Source of the DNA: Photobacterium aphoticum
GTDB taxonomy: Bacteria > Pseudomonadota > Gammaproteobacteria > Enterobacterales > Vibrionaceae
Assembly: GCF_001029435.1 (NCBI RefSeq)
Contig: NZ_LDOV01000010.1
Coordinates: 248,001 to 312,000 of the forward strand
Reading direction: 5' to 3'
Length of the DNA stretch: 64,000 nt
Of the stretch, positions 16,234 through 22,819 are shown piece by piece (positions within the stretch are counted from its first letter, which is position 1; each line of letters begins with the position of its first letter). The notes under the pieces are model-generated. The model made no database searches. It was not told the origin of the DNA and saw nothing but the letters and a program-made list of their open reading frames with translations. The translations under genes and the position numbers were made by a program.

Positions 16234-16434
16234 TTGTCACTTTCACTCTATGGCATCGATTTAGCCAAAGATAGCGTTAGTATCCATAGTGATGATGGGG
16301 CAGGCAAGGTACTGATCGACAAATCAATATCAAGGTCTAAGATTCTTGCAACGTTTGCAAATCTTCCATCAGATCTCATTGGTATTGAAGGCTGTGGCAC
16401 CTTTCAGAACAGGTGCCAAAAATGTTATCAATGA
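16234..16434 (+). pseudogene. IS110-family transposase, N-terminal fragment
   Basis: Starts with TTG at 16234 after GGAGG (16225-16229). The sequence LSLSLYGIDLAKDSVSIH, then SRSKILATFANLPSDLIGIEGCG, matches the start of IS110/IS1111 transposases, including the first catalytic Asp (GIDLAK) and Glu (GIEGCG) of the DEDD nuclease domain. Family likeness ends at about 16398, after which eleven unrelated residues and a stop follow. Full-length relatives are over 300 residues, so about five sixths are missing. Another frame, 16403-16462, reads FRTGAKNVINDAILSNHSL then stops, possibly the extreme C-terminus joined out of frame by an internal deletion. Confidence 0.7.
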
Positions 16435-16464
16435 TGCTATTTTGAGCAACCATTCTCTTTGAAT

Positions 16465-16655
16465 AGTGCTTAGTCGGTTTAACCGATGTATGGCTAGGGG
16501 GAAGCCCAGTCTGGCCCTGCATAAAACTAGCAGGCAGCGGTGAGACCGCAGTAAGAGACCCTCAATATGTGTTTGTCGTAAGCGACGATAATCGACAGAG
16601 CGAAGTAGACAGCATTGTTGTTCGATTATATTGGCTCAAGGGGTAAAGCGGTCCC
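16465..16655 (+). ncRNA. Structured non-coding tail of IS110 remnant, candidate bridge/seek RNA
   Basis: About 190 bases after the transposase remnant with several short perfect hairpins: TCGGTT-T-AACCGA near 16472, CTGC...GCAG, GCGGT-GAG-ACCGC near 16540, GTCG-TAAG-CGAC near 16577, and AAGGGG...CCCCTT at the end. IS110 and IS1111 elements are known to encode structured guide RNAs in their non-coding ends (downstream of the transposase in IS1111). That this tail is such an RNA is an inference from position and structure only. Confidence 0.35.
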
Positions 16656-16659
16656 CCCT

Positions 16660-16690
16660 TGACAACCCAAAGGCTCATATGTGTTATGCA
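16660..16690 (-). repeat. attC-like R' half-site interrupted by IS remnant
   Basis: Minus strand reads GCATAACACATATGAGCC then TTTGGGTTGTCAA. This follows the R'-spacer-L' order of Vibrio repeats (compare GGGACTGTCAA in the V. cholerae repeat), then stops where the IS110 fragment begins. The partner core GTTAGGT is at 16152-16158. Confidence 0.45.
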
Positions 16691-17571
16691 ACATTAACAG
16701 CAATAAGTAGATCAGACTTTCGCTCTTCAGCTTGCACCTGAGCCATATTTTCAATCAACAGATCTGATTTAGATAGAAATATGTCTGCTCGATTAACTGT
16801 TGAGGAAATCTTTGACCATTCAACGTTAATCTTAGACTGACTATGTGCAATTTCGTTTCTAAGCGATTCTAAACGTTCCATAAACTGCTTAAACTTTTTC
16901 TTAGAGAAATCATGTAGTACACGAAACTGCTCATTTTCGGATAAAAGGTCTTTTTTATCGCAAAGCTGAGCGCAATCGATGAAAGAAAGATATTGGTCAT
17001 TCCTTCTTTTCTTATCGTGCATATCAATCACTCCCTTTTGTCGCTCCTCAACAAGAACGTCATACCAGGACTCATTCGGGTAAAAATGATTTACCCAAAA
17101 GTTTAGATGCAACTCGACGAGAGATATAACCCCAAACAAGTAAACTCTAGGTATTGGCTTGTTTAAATCAGCTCTTGTTATGATGCCAACAACCTTACCT
17201 TGGCTACTTACATACTTGGATTCGACGTCTTCTAAAAGGTTAACTAGATGGACTAGAGAAGTATCTTCATCAATAACTATTTCTGGGGAGATATCTTGTA
17301 CATACTGCCCCACGCTCCCTTCACCTAAAGCAGAAGCTTCGATATAACCTATGATTTTATTTTCATGATCAATTACGCAGGTCGTGTCAAATTGCCTCTT
17401 ATCCAATGCAAATTTAGCATCTGAAGCCGAGTCACTTACTTTACAACACAAGATCGGCTCAAATATTTCTTTTATAGATATGTTTTCCAAAAAGATGGAC
17501 TTTAAACATGAAAATTTAGTGCCTTGTCGGCGATACCCCGTCTCAGGCGACATCCATAATTGATATCCCAT
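16684..17571 (-). CDS. CBS-domain pair fused to HEPN-like domain
   Basis: 295 residues, ATG 17571 with AGGA 6-7 bases upstream. Residues about 35-140 form two CBS motifs (TTCVIDHENKIIGYIEASAL and VVGIITRADLNKPIPR), which normally bind adenine nucleotides. The rest is helical and includes ESLRNEIAHSQ (236-245), an R-N-x3-H (Arg238, His243) motif typical of HEPN domains, many of which are RNases in toxin and phage-defense systems. It is encoded 21 bases downstream of a 2-TM protein gene, probably one operon. Its stop codon overlaps GTTATGC, the R' box of an attC-like site, as in cassette genes. HEPN assignment rests on the motif and helical context; the N-terminal ~30 residues are unrecognised. 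Function is not known. Confidence 0.65.
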   Translation of the reverse strand: MGYQLWMSPETGYRRQGTKFSCLKSIFLENISIKEIFEPILCCKVSDSASDAKFALDKRQFDTTCVIDHENKIIGYIEASALGEGSVGQYVQDISPEIVIDEDTSLVHLVNLLEDVESKYVSSQGKVVGIITRADLNKPIPRVYLFGVISLVELHLNFWVNHFYPNESWYDVLVEERQKGVIDMHDKKRRNDQYLSFIDCAQLCDKKDLLSENEQFRVLHDFSKKKFKQFMERLESLRNEIAHSQSKINVEWSKISSTVNRADIFLSKSDLLIENMAQVQAEERKSDLLIAVNVA

Positions 17572-17592
17572 ACAATCCTACTTATGTATTCT

Positions 17593-18243
17593 TCACGAAA
17601 GTTTATGTTGTTTATCAATAATACCTTTAACCTGGCTACCAAAAGCATTTAAAAATCCTCTTGCCGTGTTTTGATCTGTAAATACAGTAGTACGAATAAA
17701 CTCACAATCTTCAACTGTACAGTTCTTTAACACAATAATACCAGTTAAATAGACATCTTCAGGCAATGCAATTATATCTCCACACTCATGAAAACCACCT
17801 CTGTTATATGTTCCGCCTAATATACAAATGGAAGCAGGGCCAACAAATTTACACCTCTTGAAATGTTTATTTTCATGTAACTGAAGTCGTGGTAACCTTA
17901 AGTCCTCAACTGGAATAACAAGGTCTTTAAATGACTCTGATAATGGATTGACCGTATTTTTTGGTGTTGACAAAATTCGATTCAAGTCCGCTTCACTTTG
18001 TTTTAGTATTGATGTCTTAAACAAATACAAAATCAGGATTACAATCAGAGAGGTTATGATGCCTATTGCAACCCAATAAATAACACCTAACTCTTTAAGA
18101 ACTGGATCTGCTTTTGCTAATAATGCCGTAAGTGTTCCAGAACCACCAATAAATACAATCGTTACAATTCTCCATATCCACTCAGCAGCAGATAGACCTG
18201 TCTCAAAAATAGATACTGATGACCAAACTCGATTATTACTCAT
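17593..18243 (-). CDS. Two-TM membrane protein with cytoplasmic beta-rich domain
   Basis: 216 residues. Two membrane segments (about 22-43 and 54-76) are followed by a basic linker and a soluble region from ~110 that looks like a short right-handed beta-helix or pentapeptide-like domain (KHFKRCKFVGPASICILGG, then VLKNCTVEDCEFIRTTVF). Four cysteines are spread through this part. Similar membrane proteins of unknown function occur in mobile regions. ATG 18243 is preceded by AGGGAGAT. It lies 21 bases upstream of the CBS-HEPN gene on the same strand, making a probable two-gene operon. It may anchor or regulate the HEPN partner; this is inference. Confidence 0.6.
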   Translation of the reverse strand: MSNNRVWSSVSIFETGLSAAEWIWRIVTIVFIGGSGTLTALLAKADPVLKELGVIYWVAIGIITSLIVILILYLFKTSILKQSEADLNRILSTPKNTVNPLSESFKDLVIPVEDLRLPRLQLHENKHFKRCKFVGPASICILGGTYNRGGFHECGDIIALPEDVYLTGIIVLKNCTVEDCEFIRTTVFTDQNTARGFLNAFGSQVKGIIDKQHKLS

Positions 18244-18257
18244 AAATCTCCCTAATA

Positions 18258-18264
18258 CATAACA
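18258..18264 (-). repeat. Possible cassette core site upstream of membrane-protein gene
   Basis: GTTATGT on the minus strand lies 15-20 bases before the start of the 2-TM gene, at the distance expected for an attC R'' core before a cassette gene. No matching full attC site is seen to its right, so this is weak. Confidence 0.25.
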
Positions 18265-18504
18265 ACTTCATATACAGAACCCATCTACCTTACAATTCCA
18301 CATATTGTCATGGGTGCATAATAGCATCGAAGTTAACTCATTGATATTGAAAGGTATCGCGAGAGGTGGGAAAAACAAAAGTAGAATCGTTCCACATATC
18401 ACATTCTACATTTTCATCATCATTTCTATATCACAGTTTGATGTAATCGACGTGAAAGAGAGTGTGATACTCGTATGTAGTGGTGAAGCGTAGGTGGGCT
18501 TGAA

Positions 18505-18553
18505 TGTGGCGGAGTGCTGAGGTCGCACGCGAGGAGGGATTTACAAAATCCCG
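18505..18553 (-). repeat. tRNA-3'-like repeat C
   Basis: 49-base unit. On the minus strand it has a T-arm-like hairpin GGGATT-TTGTA-AATCCC, then GCGTGCGACCTCAGCACTCCGCCACA. It is about 85% alike to the copy at 18615-18663 and shares CTCCGCCAC with the tRNA-Ser 3' end. Confidence 0.6.
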
Positions 18554-18582
18554 ACCGGCAATCAGAAGACTTCCTAAAAACG

Positions 18583-18611
18583 AAAAAGCCTCAGTCTTTC
18601 GACTGAGGCTT
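18583..18611 (-). terminator. Terminator between repeats B and C
   Basis: Stem AGCCTCAGTC/GACTGAGGCT (10 bp, 4-base loop) followed on the minus strand by a TTTTT run. Confidence 0.75.
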
Positions 18612-18614
18612 AAA

Positions 18615-18663
18615 TGTGGCGGAGTGCTGGGGTCGCACACGACTAGGGATTTACGTAATCCCG
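18615..18663 (-). repeat. tRNA-3'-like repeat B
   Basis: 49-base unit; minus strand GGGATT-ACGTA-AATCCC hairpin, then GTGTGCGACCCCAGCACTCCGCCACA. It is near-identical in plan to repeat C, and each is followed or preceded by a hairpin terminator. Confidence 0.6.
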
Positions 18664-18686
18664 TCATTTAGCGTATGACAAATGTA

Positions 18687-18716
18687 AAAAAGCCGCTGAT
18701 TTCTCAGCGGCTTTTT
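18687..18716 (-). terminator. Terminator between repeats A and B
   Basis: 13-bp perfect stem (AAAAAGCCGCTGA / TCAGCGGCTTTTT) with a 4-base loop and T runs on both strands. Confidence 0.8.
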
Positions 18717-18720
18717 GATG

Positions 18721-18767
18721 TGTGGCTGAGAGCTGGGCGTGCATTCACGGAGGGATTTTCAAATCCC
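18721..18767 (-). repeat. tRNA-3'-like repeat A
   Basis: 47-base unit; minus strand GGGATT-TGAA-AATCCC hairpin, then GCACGCCCAGCTCTCAGCCACA. It is more diverged than B and C and lies nearest to the real tRNA-Ser gene. Confidence 0.55.
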
Positions 18768-18799
18768 GGTTTTCATAAGCAAAACTCGACGCATACGAA

Positions 18800-18825
18800 A
18801 AAGGCCAGCATTTCTGCTGGCCTTT
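18800..18825 (-). terminator. Terminator of tRNA-Ser
   Basis: Stem AAAGGCCAGCA/TGCTGGCCTTT (11 bp, 4-base loop) directly downstream of the tRNA on the minus strand, followed by TTTTTCG. Confidence 0.8.
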
Positions 18826-18831
18826 AGAAGG

Positions 18832-18922
18832 TGGCGGAGAGATAGGGATTTGAACCCTAGATACGCTATTAACGTATGCCGGTTTTCAAGACCGGTGCTT
18901 TCAACCACTCAGCCATCTCTCC
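18832..18922 (-). tRNA. tRNA-Ser (anticodon UGA)
   Basis: 91 bases including an encoded CCA. The acceptor stem GGAGAGA pairs with TCTCTCC, followed by discriminator G and CCA. The anticodon stem-loop CCGGTCT-TGA-AAACCGG gives anticodon UGA for serine UCA codons. A long variable arm (ATACG...CGTAT) and T-arm GGGTTCAAATCCC are as expected for a class II tRNA. Confidence 0.95.
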
Positions 18923-19116
18923 ATGCCGCGAATAATACGGATTGTGGCGGTGGGTGTAAAGCTTCAAACCGTATTGAAAGGTGCGTTTGCTCATTTGTGA
19001 GACAGTTTGTTGGTTTCATTATTAATGTGGTGGTGTGTTGTTCAGGTGGTTGCGGGTTATTTCCACAGTTTCATGAATTTTTCTGATTCGCGTTTCTCGC
19101 TTTTATTCGTGAGCGG

Positions 19117-19713
19117 TCACAGCAACATCGCAGGTACGGTAGAGGCGACCAATAAGGCTGCCATGGCATAGTTGAATACGCGCAGACGAGTAGGGTGCGT
19201 GAGTACCCGTTGTAGTTTTTGTCCAGCCAGTGTCCACATGCCTGTTGACGGTAAATTCACCATCGCATACACCGCTGCAATAATGGCGATGCCTTGCCAG
19301 TTGCCGCTTGGGTTGTATAGGGTGACGGTGCTAAGTGCCATGCTCCAGCCTTTTGGGTTGACCCACTGAAAGCTGACAGCCATCCAGAAGGTGAGCGGTC
19401 GATATTGATCGTCGCCGCGTTCTGTGTGGGCGCTGCTGGTGGCAATGGCGTAAGCAAGGTAGAGTAAGTAACCACCGCTGATCACTTGTAATACCGTGTG
19501 CAGGACCGGAAAGGCATCGAAAATGCCGACCAGGCCAAGGCCAATCAACATCACCATGGCACTGAAGCCGACGGTGACGCCCAACATGTGGGGCAGGGTT
19601 TTCATAAAGCCCACGTTCGCGCCAGAGGTCATCAACATAATGTTGTTGGGGCCGGGGGTCACTATCATGACGAACGCGAAGGTGAAGAGAGCGATAAGTT
19701 GTTGATGGTCCAT
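19117..19713 (-). CDS. LysE/RhtB-family amino-acid exporter
   Basis: 198 residues with about six membrane segments. The family signature is at the N-terminus: FVMIVTPGPNNIMLMTSGANVGF, followed by LPHMLGVTVGF, and later SFQWVNPKGWSMAL. Members export amino acids or derivatives such as homoserine, threonine, leucine or lysine through the inner membrane. It is divergent from an Lrp/AsnC-family regulator gene, a common pairing in which the regulator controls the exporter in response to an amino acid. The specific substrate cannot be predicted. Confidence 0.85.
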   Translation of the reverse strand: MDHQQLIALFTFAFVMIVTPGPNNIMLMTSGANVGFMKTLPHMLGVTVGFSAMVMLIGLGLVGIFDAFPVLHTVLQVISGGYLLYLAYAIATSSAHTERGDDQYRPLTFWMAVSFQWVNPKGWSMALSTVTLYNPSGNWQGIAIIAAVYAMVNLPSTGMWTLAGQKLQRVLTHPTRLRVFNYAMAALLVASTVPAMLL

Positions 19714-19862
19714 AATCTGCCTAGCCTGTTTCTGATGATGGTTGTGTTTGAATCTGTGTTTGTGTCTGTACTTGTGCTATTAGAAATAGAATAGTGATTT
19801 CAACGGTAAATTATCGCGCTATATTTGTGTGATAGAGGCTAATTTTGCAACGATGTGACGTT

Positions 19863-20306
19863 ATGGATAGGTTTGACGAAAGAATATTGCAGGTACTGAA
19901 AAGTCACGGTCGATTGCCCAATGTGGATCTCGCGCAAGAGGTGGGGTTATCGCCGTCAGCAACGTTACGCCGGGTGCAAGAGTTGGAGCGCAGCGGGGTC
20001 ATTGAAGGGTATCGTGCAGTGCTGAATCCGCAACAGATGGGGATCGGCTTTGTGGCGTATGTGACGGTAGGGCTGTCAAATCACAGTAAGCATTCACAAG
20101 TAACTTTTGAAGAGCACATCGCGCTGGCAGATGAAGTCGTGGAGTGCCATAACATCACCGGCACCAGTGAGTACCTGTTGCGGGTAGAAGCGAAAGATTT
20201 GATCGCCTATAAGCGTTTTCATACCGATATTTTGGGGGAGATCCCCAAGGTGGATGCGATCACGACCATGGTGGTGATGGATACGTCCAAGAACCAACGC
20301 GGCTAG
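19863..20306 (+). CDS. Lrp/AsnC-family transcriptional regulator
   Basis: 147 residues from ATG 19863 (MDRFDERILQVLKSHGRL), matching the usual start of the family. A TTG at 19845 with AGAGG 6 bases upstream could add six residues. The N-terminal helix-turn-helix is VDLAQEVGLSPSATLRRVQELERSGVI. The C-terminal RAM ligand-binding domain includes VECHNITGTSEYLLRVEAKDLIAYKRF. It probably binds an amino acid and controls the divergent LysE-type exporter. A terminator follows the gene. Confidence 0.85.
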   Translation: MDRFDERILQVLKSHGRLPNVDLAQEVGLSPSATLRRVQELERSGVIEGYRAVLNPQQMGIGFVAYVTVGLSNHSKHSQVTFEEHIALADEVVECHNITGTSEYLLRVEAKDLIAYKRFHTDILGEIPKVDAITTMVVMDTSKNQRG

Positions 20307-20350
20307 CGAAGCGGTTGAACGCGCAATGAACGTGTAAGAAAAGCCAAAGA

Positions 20351-20376
20351 AAAAGACATCCCGAAGGATGCCTTTT
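20351..20376 (+). terminator. Terminator after Lrp-family gene
   Basis: AAAAGACATCC-CGAA-GGATGCCTTTT: 8-bp stem with one A-C mismatch, GNRA-like loop and a T run. Confidence 0.7.
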
Positions 20377-20462
20377 GTGTGTCTGTGTTCTGCTACGAGA
20401 GCAGGACATTCAATGACGGGTATTTAATTAGGCAATTAAACGGCCTTATTAAACGACTTTTA

Positions 20463-21269
20463 TTAAACGTCTTCGTCACCAAAGCCGAAGTCATCGCCGC
20501 CACCGAAGAAGCTATCGTCACCGCCGCCGAAGCCGCTGTCATCGCTACCGAAACCACCTTCACCGAAACCATTGTTCGCGAAGGTGTCATCACCGCTGCC
20601 GAAGCCACTGTCACCGAAACCGCCGCCGAAACCATCGCTACCAAAGCCTGAGTCACCAAAACCGCCTGAACCGTCTGTGTAGTCAGACGCAAAGCTGTTT
20701 GATGAATCATCCAGGAAGCCACCGCTTGATGCATCGCTGGTGTCAGCTGCTGCGGTTGCGCTATCGTCAGCCGGTGCTGCATCGGCTGTTGCGTCAGTCG
20801 TTGCATCCGGTGCGGGTGCCGCGTCTGCCGCTGTATCTGTTGCAGCCGTCGCATCTGCTGCTGGGTCGTTGTGATCAAACAGCATGTTGCTGATCATGTT
20901 ACCTGCCACCATACCGACGGCAACGCTGGCTGCCGTTTGCATGAAGCTACCGAATGCACTTGGCTGCGCGCTTGGCATTGGTGGTTGTGGCGCTGGGCGG
21001 CTGCCACCCATCATTTTGCTCAATGTGCTGCGGTTCGCTTCCGACTTTTGGTATTCCACACATTGCTCAAGGTATTCATTCTTTTGCTTTAGCTCTTTCA
21101 GAGCCATTTCCTGCACCAATACCGCTTGGGTCAGTTTGTAAATCGCATCATCCTGGGTGCCGATCTCGTTTTTGATCAGCTGTTCAGCGTCAGCATCTTT
21201 TGCCTTGTTAGGGCTTTGCTTCAATTTGTTAGCGACGTTCTGAATCAGTTCTTTTTCTTGCGGAGTCAT
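20463..21269 (-). CDS. DUF2076 family protein with Gly/Asp/Phe-rich tail
   Basis: 268 residues. The N-terminal part (1-75: MTPQEKELIQNVANKLKQ, then DDAIYKLTQAVLVQEMALKEL) is the conserved start of DUF2076 proteins, which have a predicted coiled-coil and are of unknown function. A hydrophobic segment (about 106-130: FMQTAASVAVGMVAGNMISNMLF) is typical of the family. Then follow an Ala/Asp/Thr-rich linker (130-175) and a C-terminal tail of repeated GFGDSGFGS-like units, strongly acidic and probably disordered. No signal peptide is seen. The low-complexity DNA also opens long antisense frames, which are not genes. Confidence 0.8.
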   Translation of the reverse strand: MTPQEKELIQNVANKLKQSPNKAKDADAEQLIKNEIGTQDDAIYKLTQAVLVQEMALKELKQKNEYLEQCVEYQKSEANRSTLSKMMGGSRPAPQPPMPSAQPSAFGSFMQTAASVAVGMVAGNMISNMLFDHNDPAADATAATDTAADAAPAPDATTDATADAAPADDSATAAADTSDASSGGFLDDSSNSFASDYTDGSGGFGDSGFGSDGFGGGFGDSGFGSGDDTFANNGFGEGGFGSDDSGFGGGDDSFFGGGDDFGFGDEDV

Positions 21270-21407
21270 GGTTTACCTTCTTATTGGTCTAGCACGTTAC
21301 CGTGTCCTTGTTTTTATGACTCTCATCCTAGCGCAGGGTTCCTGTGTCAATCTGTAAATATCAGTAAGTAAGTGGTTCGTTTGCTGATATTTTGCTCAAT
21401 GGTAATG

Positions 21408-21433
21408 AAAAATCCGGCTTTTGCCGGATTTTT
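21408..21433 (-). terminator. Terminator of cytochrome b561-YceI operon
   Basis: Perfect 11-bp stem AAAAATCCGGC/GCCGGATTTTT with TTTT loop and T runs on either strand, 37 bases beyond the YceI stop codon. Confidence 0.85.
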
Positions 21434-21469
21434 ATACAGGGTGAAAGTGAGAAAAAAGCGTACCTGATG

Positions 21470-22036
21470 CTACTGACGAATGCCTTCGACGTGCAATTCA
21501 AGGTCGGCATAGCTGGCATCACCCATTACCGGAATACCATAGTCGGCCAATTCAATGCGTGTGGTGCCACTGAAACCGGCACGATAGCCACCCCACGGAT
21601 CTTTCCCTTCGCCGATAAATTGGGCATCAATCGTCAGCGGTTTGGTTTCACCATGTAGAGTGAGTTGGCCTTCAATCACAAACTCACCATCGCCTTTGGG
21701 TACCACTTTGTTCGAGGTAAAAGTGGCGGTGCTGTATTTCTTCACATCGAGGAAATCATTACTGCGTACATGCTTGTCGCGTTCTGCATGGTTAGAGTCA
21801 AAACTGGTGGTGTCGACTTTCACGTTCACGGTAGAGGCAGCAACATTGTTGGGATCGTAGCTGAATGTGCCTTCAAAGGTGTTAAAGCGGCCTTTAATGA
21901 AGCTGTAGCCAAGGTGTGGCACTTTCATGTTAATAGACGCGTGCGCGCCGTCGGTATCAATCACATAGTCGGCGGCGTGGCTAACAGTGGGTAATGCAGT
22001 AGCAAACAGGCTAAGGGCAAGAAGGTGCTTTTTCAT
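21470..22036 (-). CDS. YceI-family periplasmic lipid-binding protein
   Basis: 188 residues with a signal peptide MKKHLLALSLFATALPTVSHA|ADYV. The mature part has the lipocalin-like YceI pattern: DGAHASINMKVPHLGYSFIKGRFNTFEGTFSYD, then DTTSFDSNHAERDKHVRSNDFLDVKKYSTATFTS, and DPWGGYRAGFSGTTRIELADYGI. Family members bind isoprenoids in the periplasm. It lies one base downstream of a cytochrome b561 gene on the same strand, the usual YceI-YceJ arrangement, so the pair may act together in quinone or isoprenoid-related electron transfer. Confidence 0.9.
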   Translation of the reverse strand: MKKHLLALSLFATALPTVSHAADYVIDTDGAHASINMKVPHLGYSFIKGRFNTFEGTFSYDPNNVAASTVNVKVDTTSFDSNHAERDKHVRSNDFLDVKKYSTATFTSNKVVPKGDGEFVIEGQLTLHGETKPLTIDAQFIGEGKDPWGGYRAGFSGTTRIELADYGIPVMGDASYADLELHVEGIRQ

Positions 22037-22037
22037 A

Positions 22038-22580
22038 TTACTTTACTCCCAACATTTTCTTTAATGTATTGTCTTTATTAATAAAGTGATGCTTGAGTGC
22101 CGCAAGGGCATGCAGACTGACTAAACCAATGAGTGTCACGGCGATGTAGAAGTGCACCTCGCCAGCGATATCGGCTTGTTGGTCAAACAGTTCCCCCATC
22201 CCTGGGACAGAGAACCAATTGAAGACCTCGATAGAACGTCCATCGGCGGTGGAAATCAGGTAACCGGAAATAAACAGCCCGAACAGCAGCAGGTAAATCA
22301 CCCCGTGCGCCACTTTGGCGGCCATCACTTCCCAGCGTGCGCCTTCAATGGCGGGTGGCTTGTTAAAGTGCTTCCACACCAGTCGAAACAGGGTGAGCAG
22401 CGCGAGACAGATCCCGACAGATTTGTGCCAGTGCGGAACGGGTTTGTACCATTGAGAATAGTAGTTGAGATCCACCATCCAGAGCCCGACAGCAAATAAC
22501 CCGATAACGGTGAGGGCTGAAACCCAGTGAATGGCGATGGACAGGCCATCGTAAGTGGTTTTTTCCTTGTTCATTGTCAT
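22038..22580 (-). CDS. Cytochrome b561 (YceJ-like)
   Basis: 180 residues, four membrane helices. Conserved heme-ligand histidines are visible: AIHWVSAL, VPHWHKSVG, AAKVAHGVIYLLL and SLHALAALKHHF. This family mediates electron transfer between the quinol pool and periplasmic acceptors in the inner membrane. It is the first gene of an operon with yceI (1-base gap). The start codon has no strong ribosome binding site; the ATG two codons later is equally possible. Confidence 0.88.
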   Translation of the reverse strand: MTMNKEKTTYDGLSIAIHWVSALTVIGLFAVGLWMVDLNYYSQWYKPVPHWHKSVGICLALLTLFRLVWKHFNKPPAIEGARWEVMAAKVAHGVIYLLLFGLFISGYLISTADGRSIEVFNWFSVPGMGELFDQQADIAGEVHFYIAVTLIGLVSLHALAALKHHFINKDNTLKKMLGVK

Positions 22581-22751
22581 GCCACATTTTCTTGTGAATG
22601 ATTCTTATTTTAGATGCTTGATCTCAGAACATAAGGCCGATGAACCGAACAACTCGTTCAATTTTTTCGATGGAGTGGTTTTCGTCGAAGTGATGTGAGT
22701 GCGAATTAGAGCGATGCGAGGGAGCATTAGAGTGAAGAATGGTGTGGCATG

Positions 22752-22797
22752 GAAAAAGGCCGCGCAGCTTGACTGGAAGGGGGAAAGGCTACGCGGC
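22752..22797 (-). terminator. Terminator of HAD phosphatase gene
   Basis: On the minus strand GCCGCGTAGC pairs with GCTGCGCGGC (one G-T pair) across a 19-base loop, followed by CTTTTTCC. It lies 23 bases after the HAD gene. Confidence 0.6.
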
Positions 22798-22819
22798 GAG
22801 AGAGAATAGGTGGCAGCAA

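Larger units (their letters stand above)
16175..16655 (+). mobile_element. IS110/IS1111-family insertion sequence remnant
   Basis: Contains an N-terminal transposase fragment followed by a long non-coding tail (16463-16655). Ends are estimated from where attC-like sequence resumes on each side: GTTGTCAA...GCATAAC to the right (16660-16690) and GTTAGGT to the left. The known IS1111-attC group of this family specifically targets attC sites, which fits this position. Exact ends could not be set because no clear terminal repeats were found. Confidence 0.55.

Noticed and set aside
16465-16655. Group II intron fragment
   Set aside because: No domain V-like hairpin or reverse transcriptase; the adjacent transposase fragment points to IS110 instead.
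18505-18830. CRISPR-like array from repeated hairpins beside tRNA-Ser
   Set aside because: Only three diverged units, with internal terminators in place of spacers, and no cas genes in the window.
18739-19086. 115-codon plus-strand frame over the tRNA-Ser region
   Set aside because: It crosses the tRNA gene and terminators on the other strand; composition and starts are not protein-like.
20393-20878. 161-codon minus-strand frame overlapping the DUF2076 gene
   Set aside because: Arises from the low-complexity repeats; the DUF2076 frame has the recognised domain and a good start.
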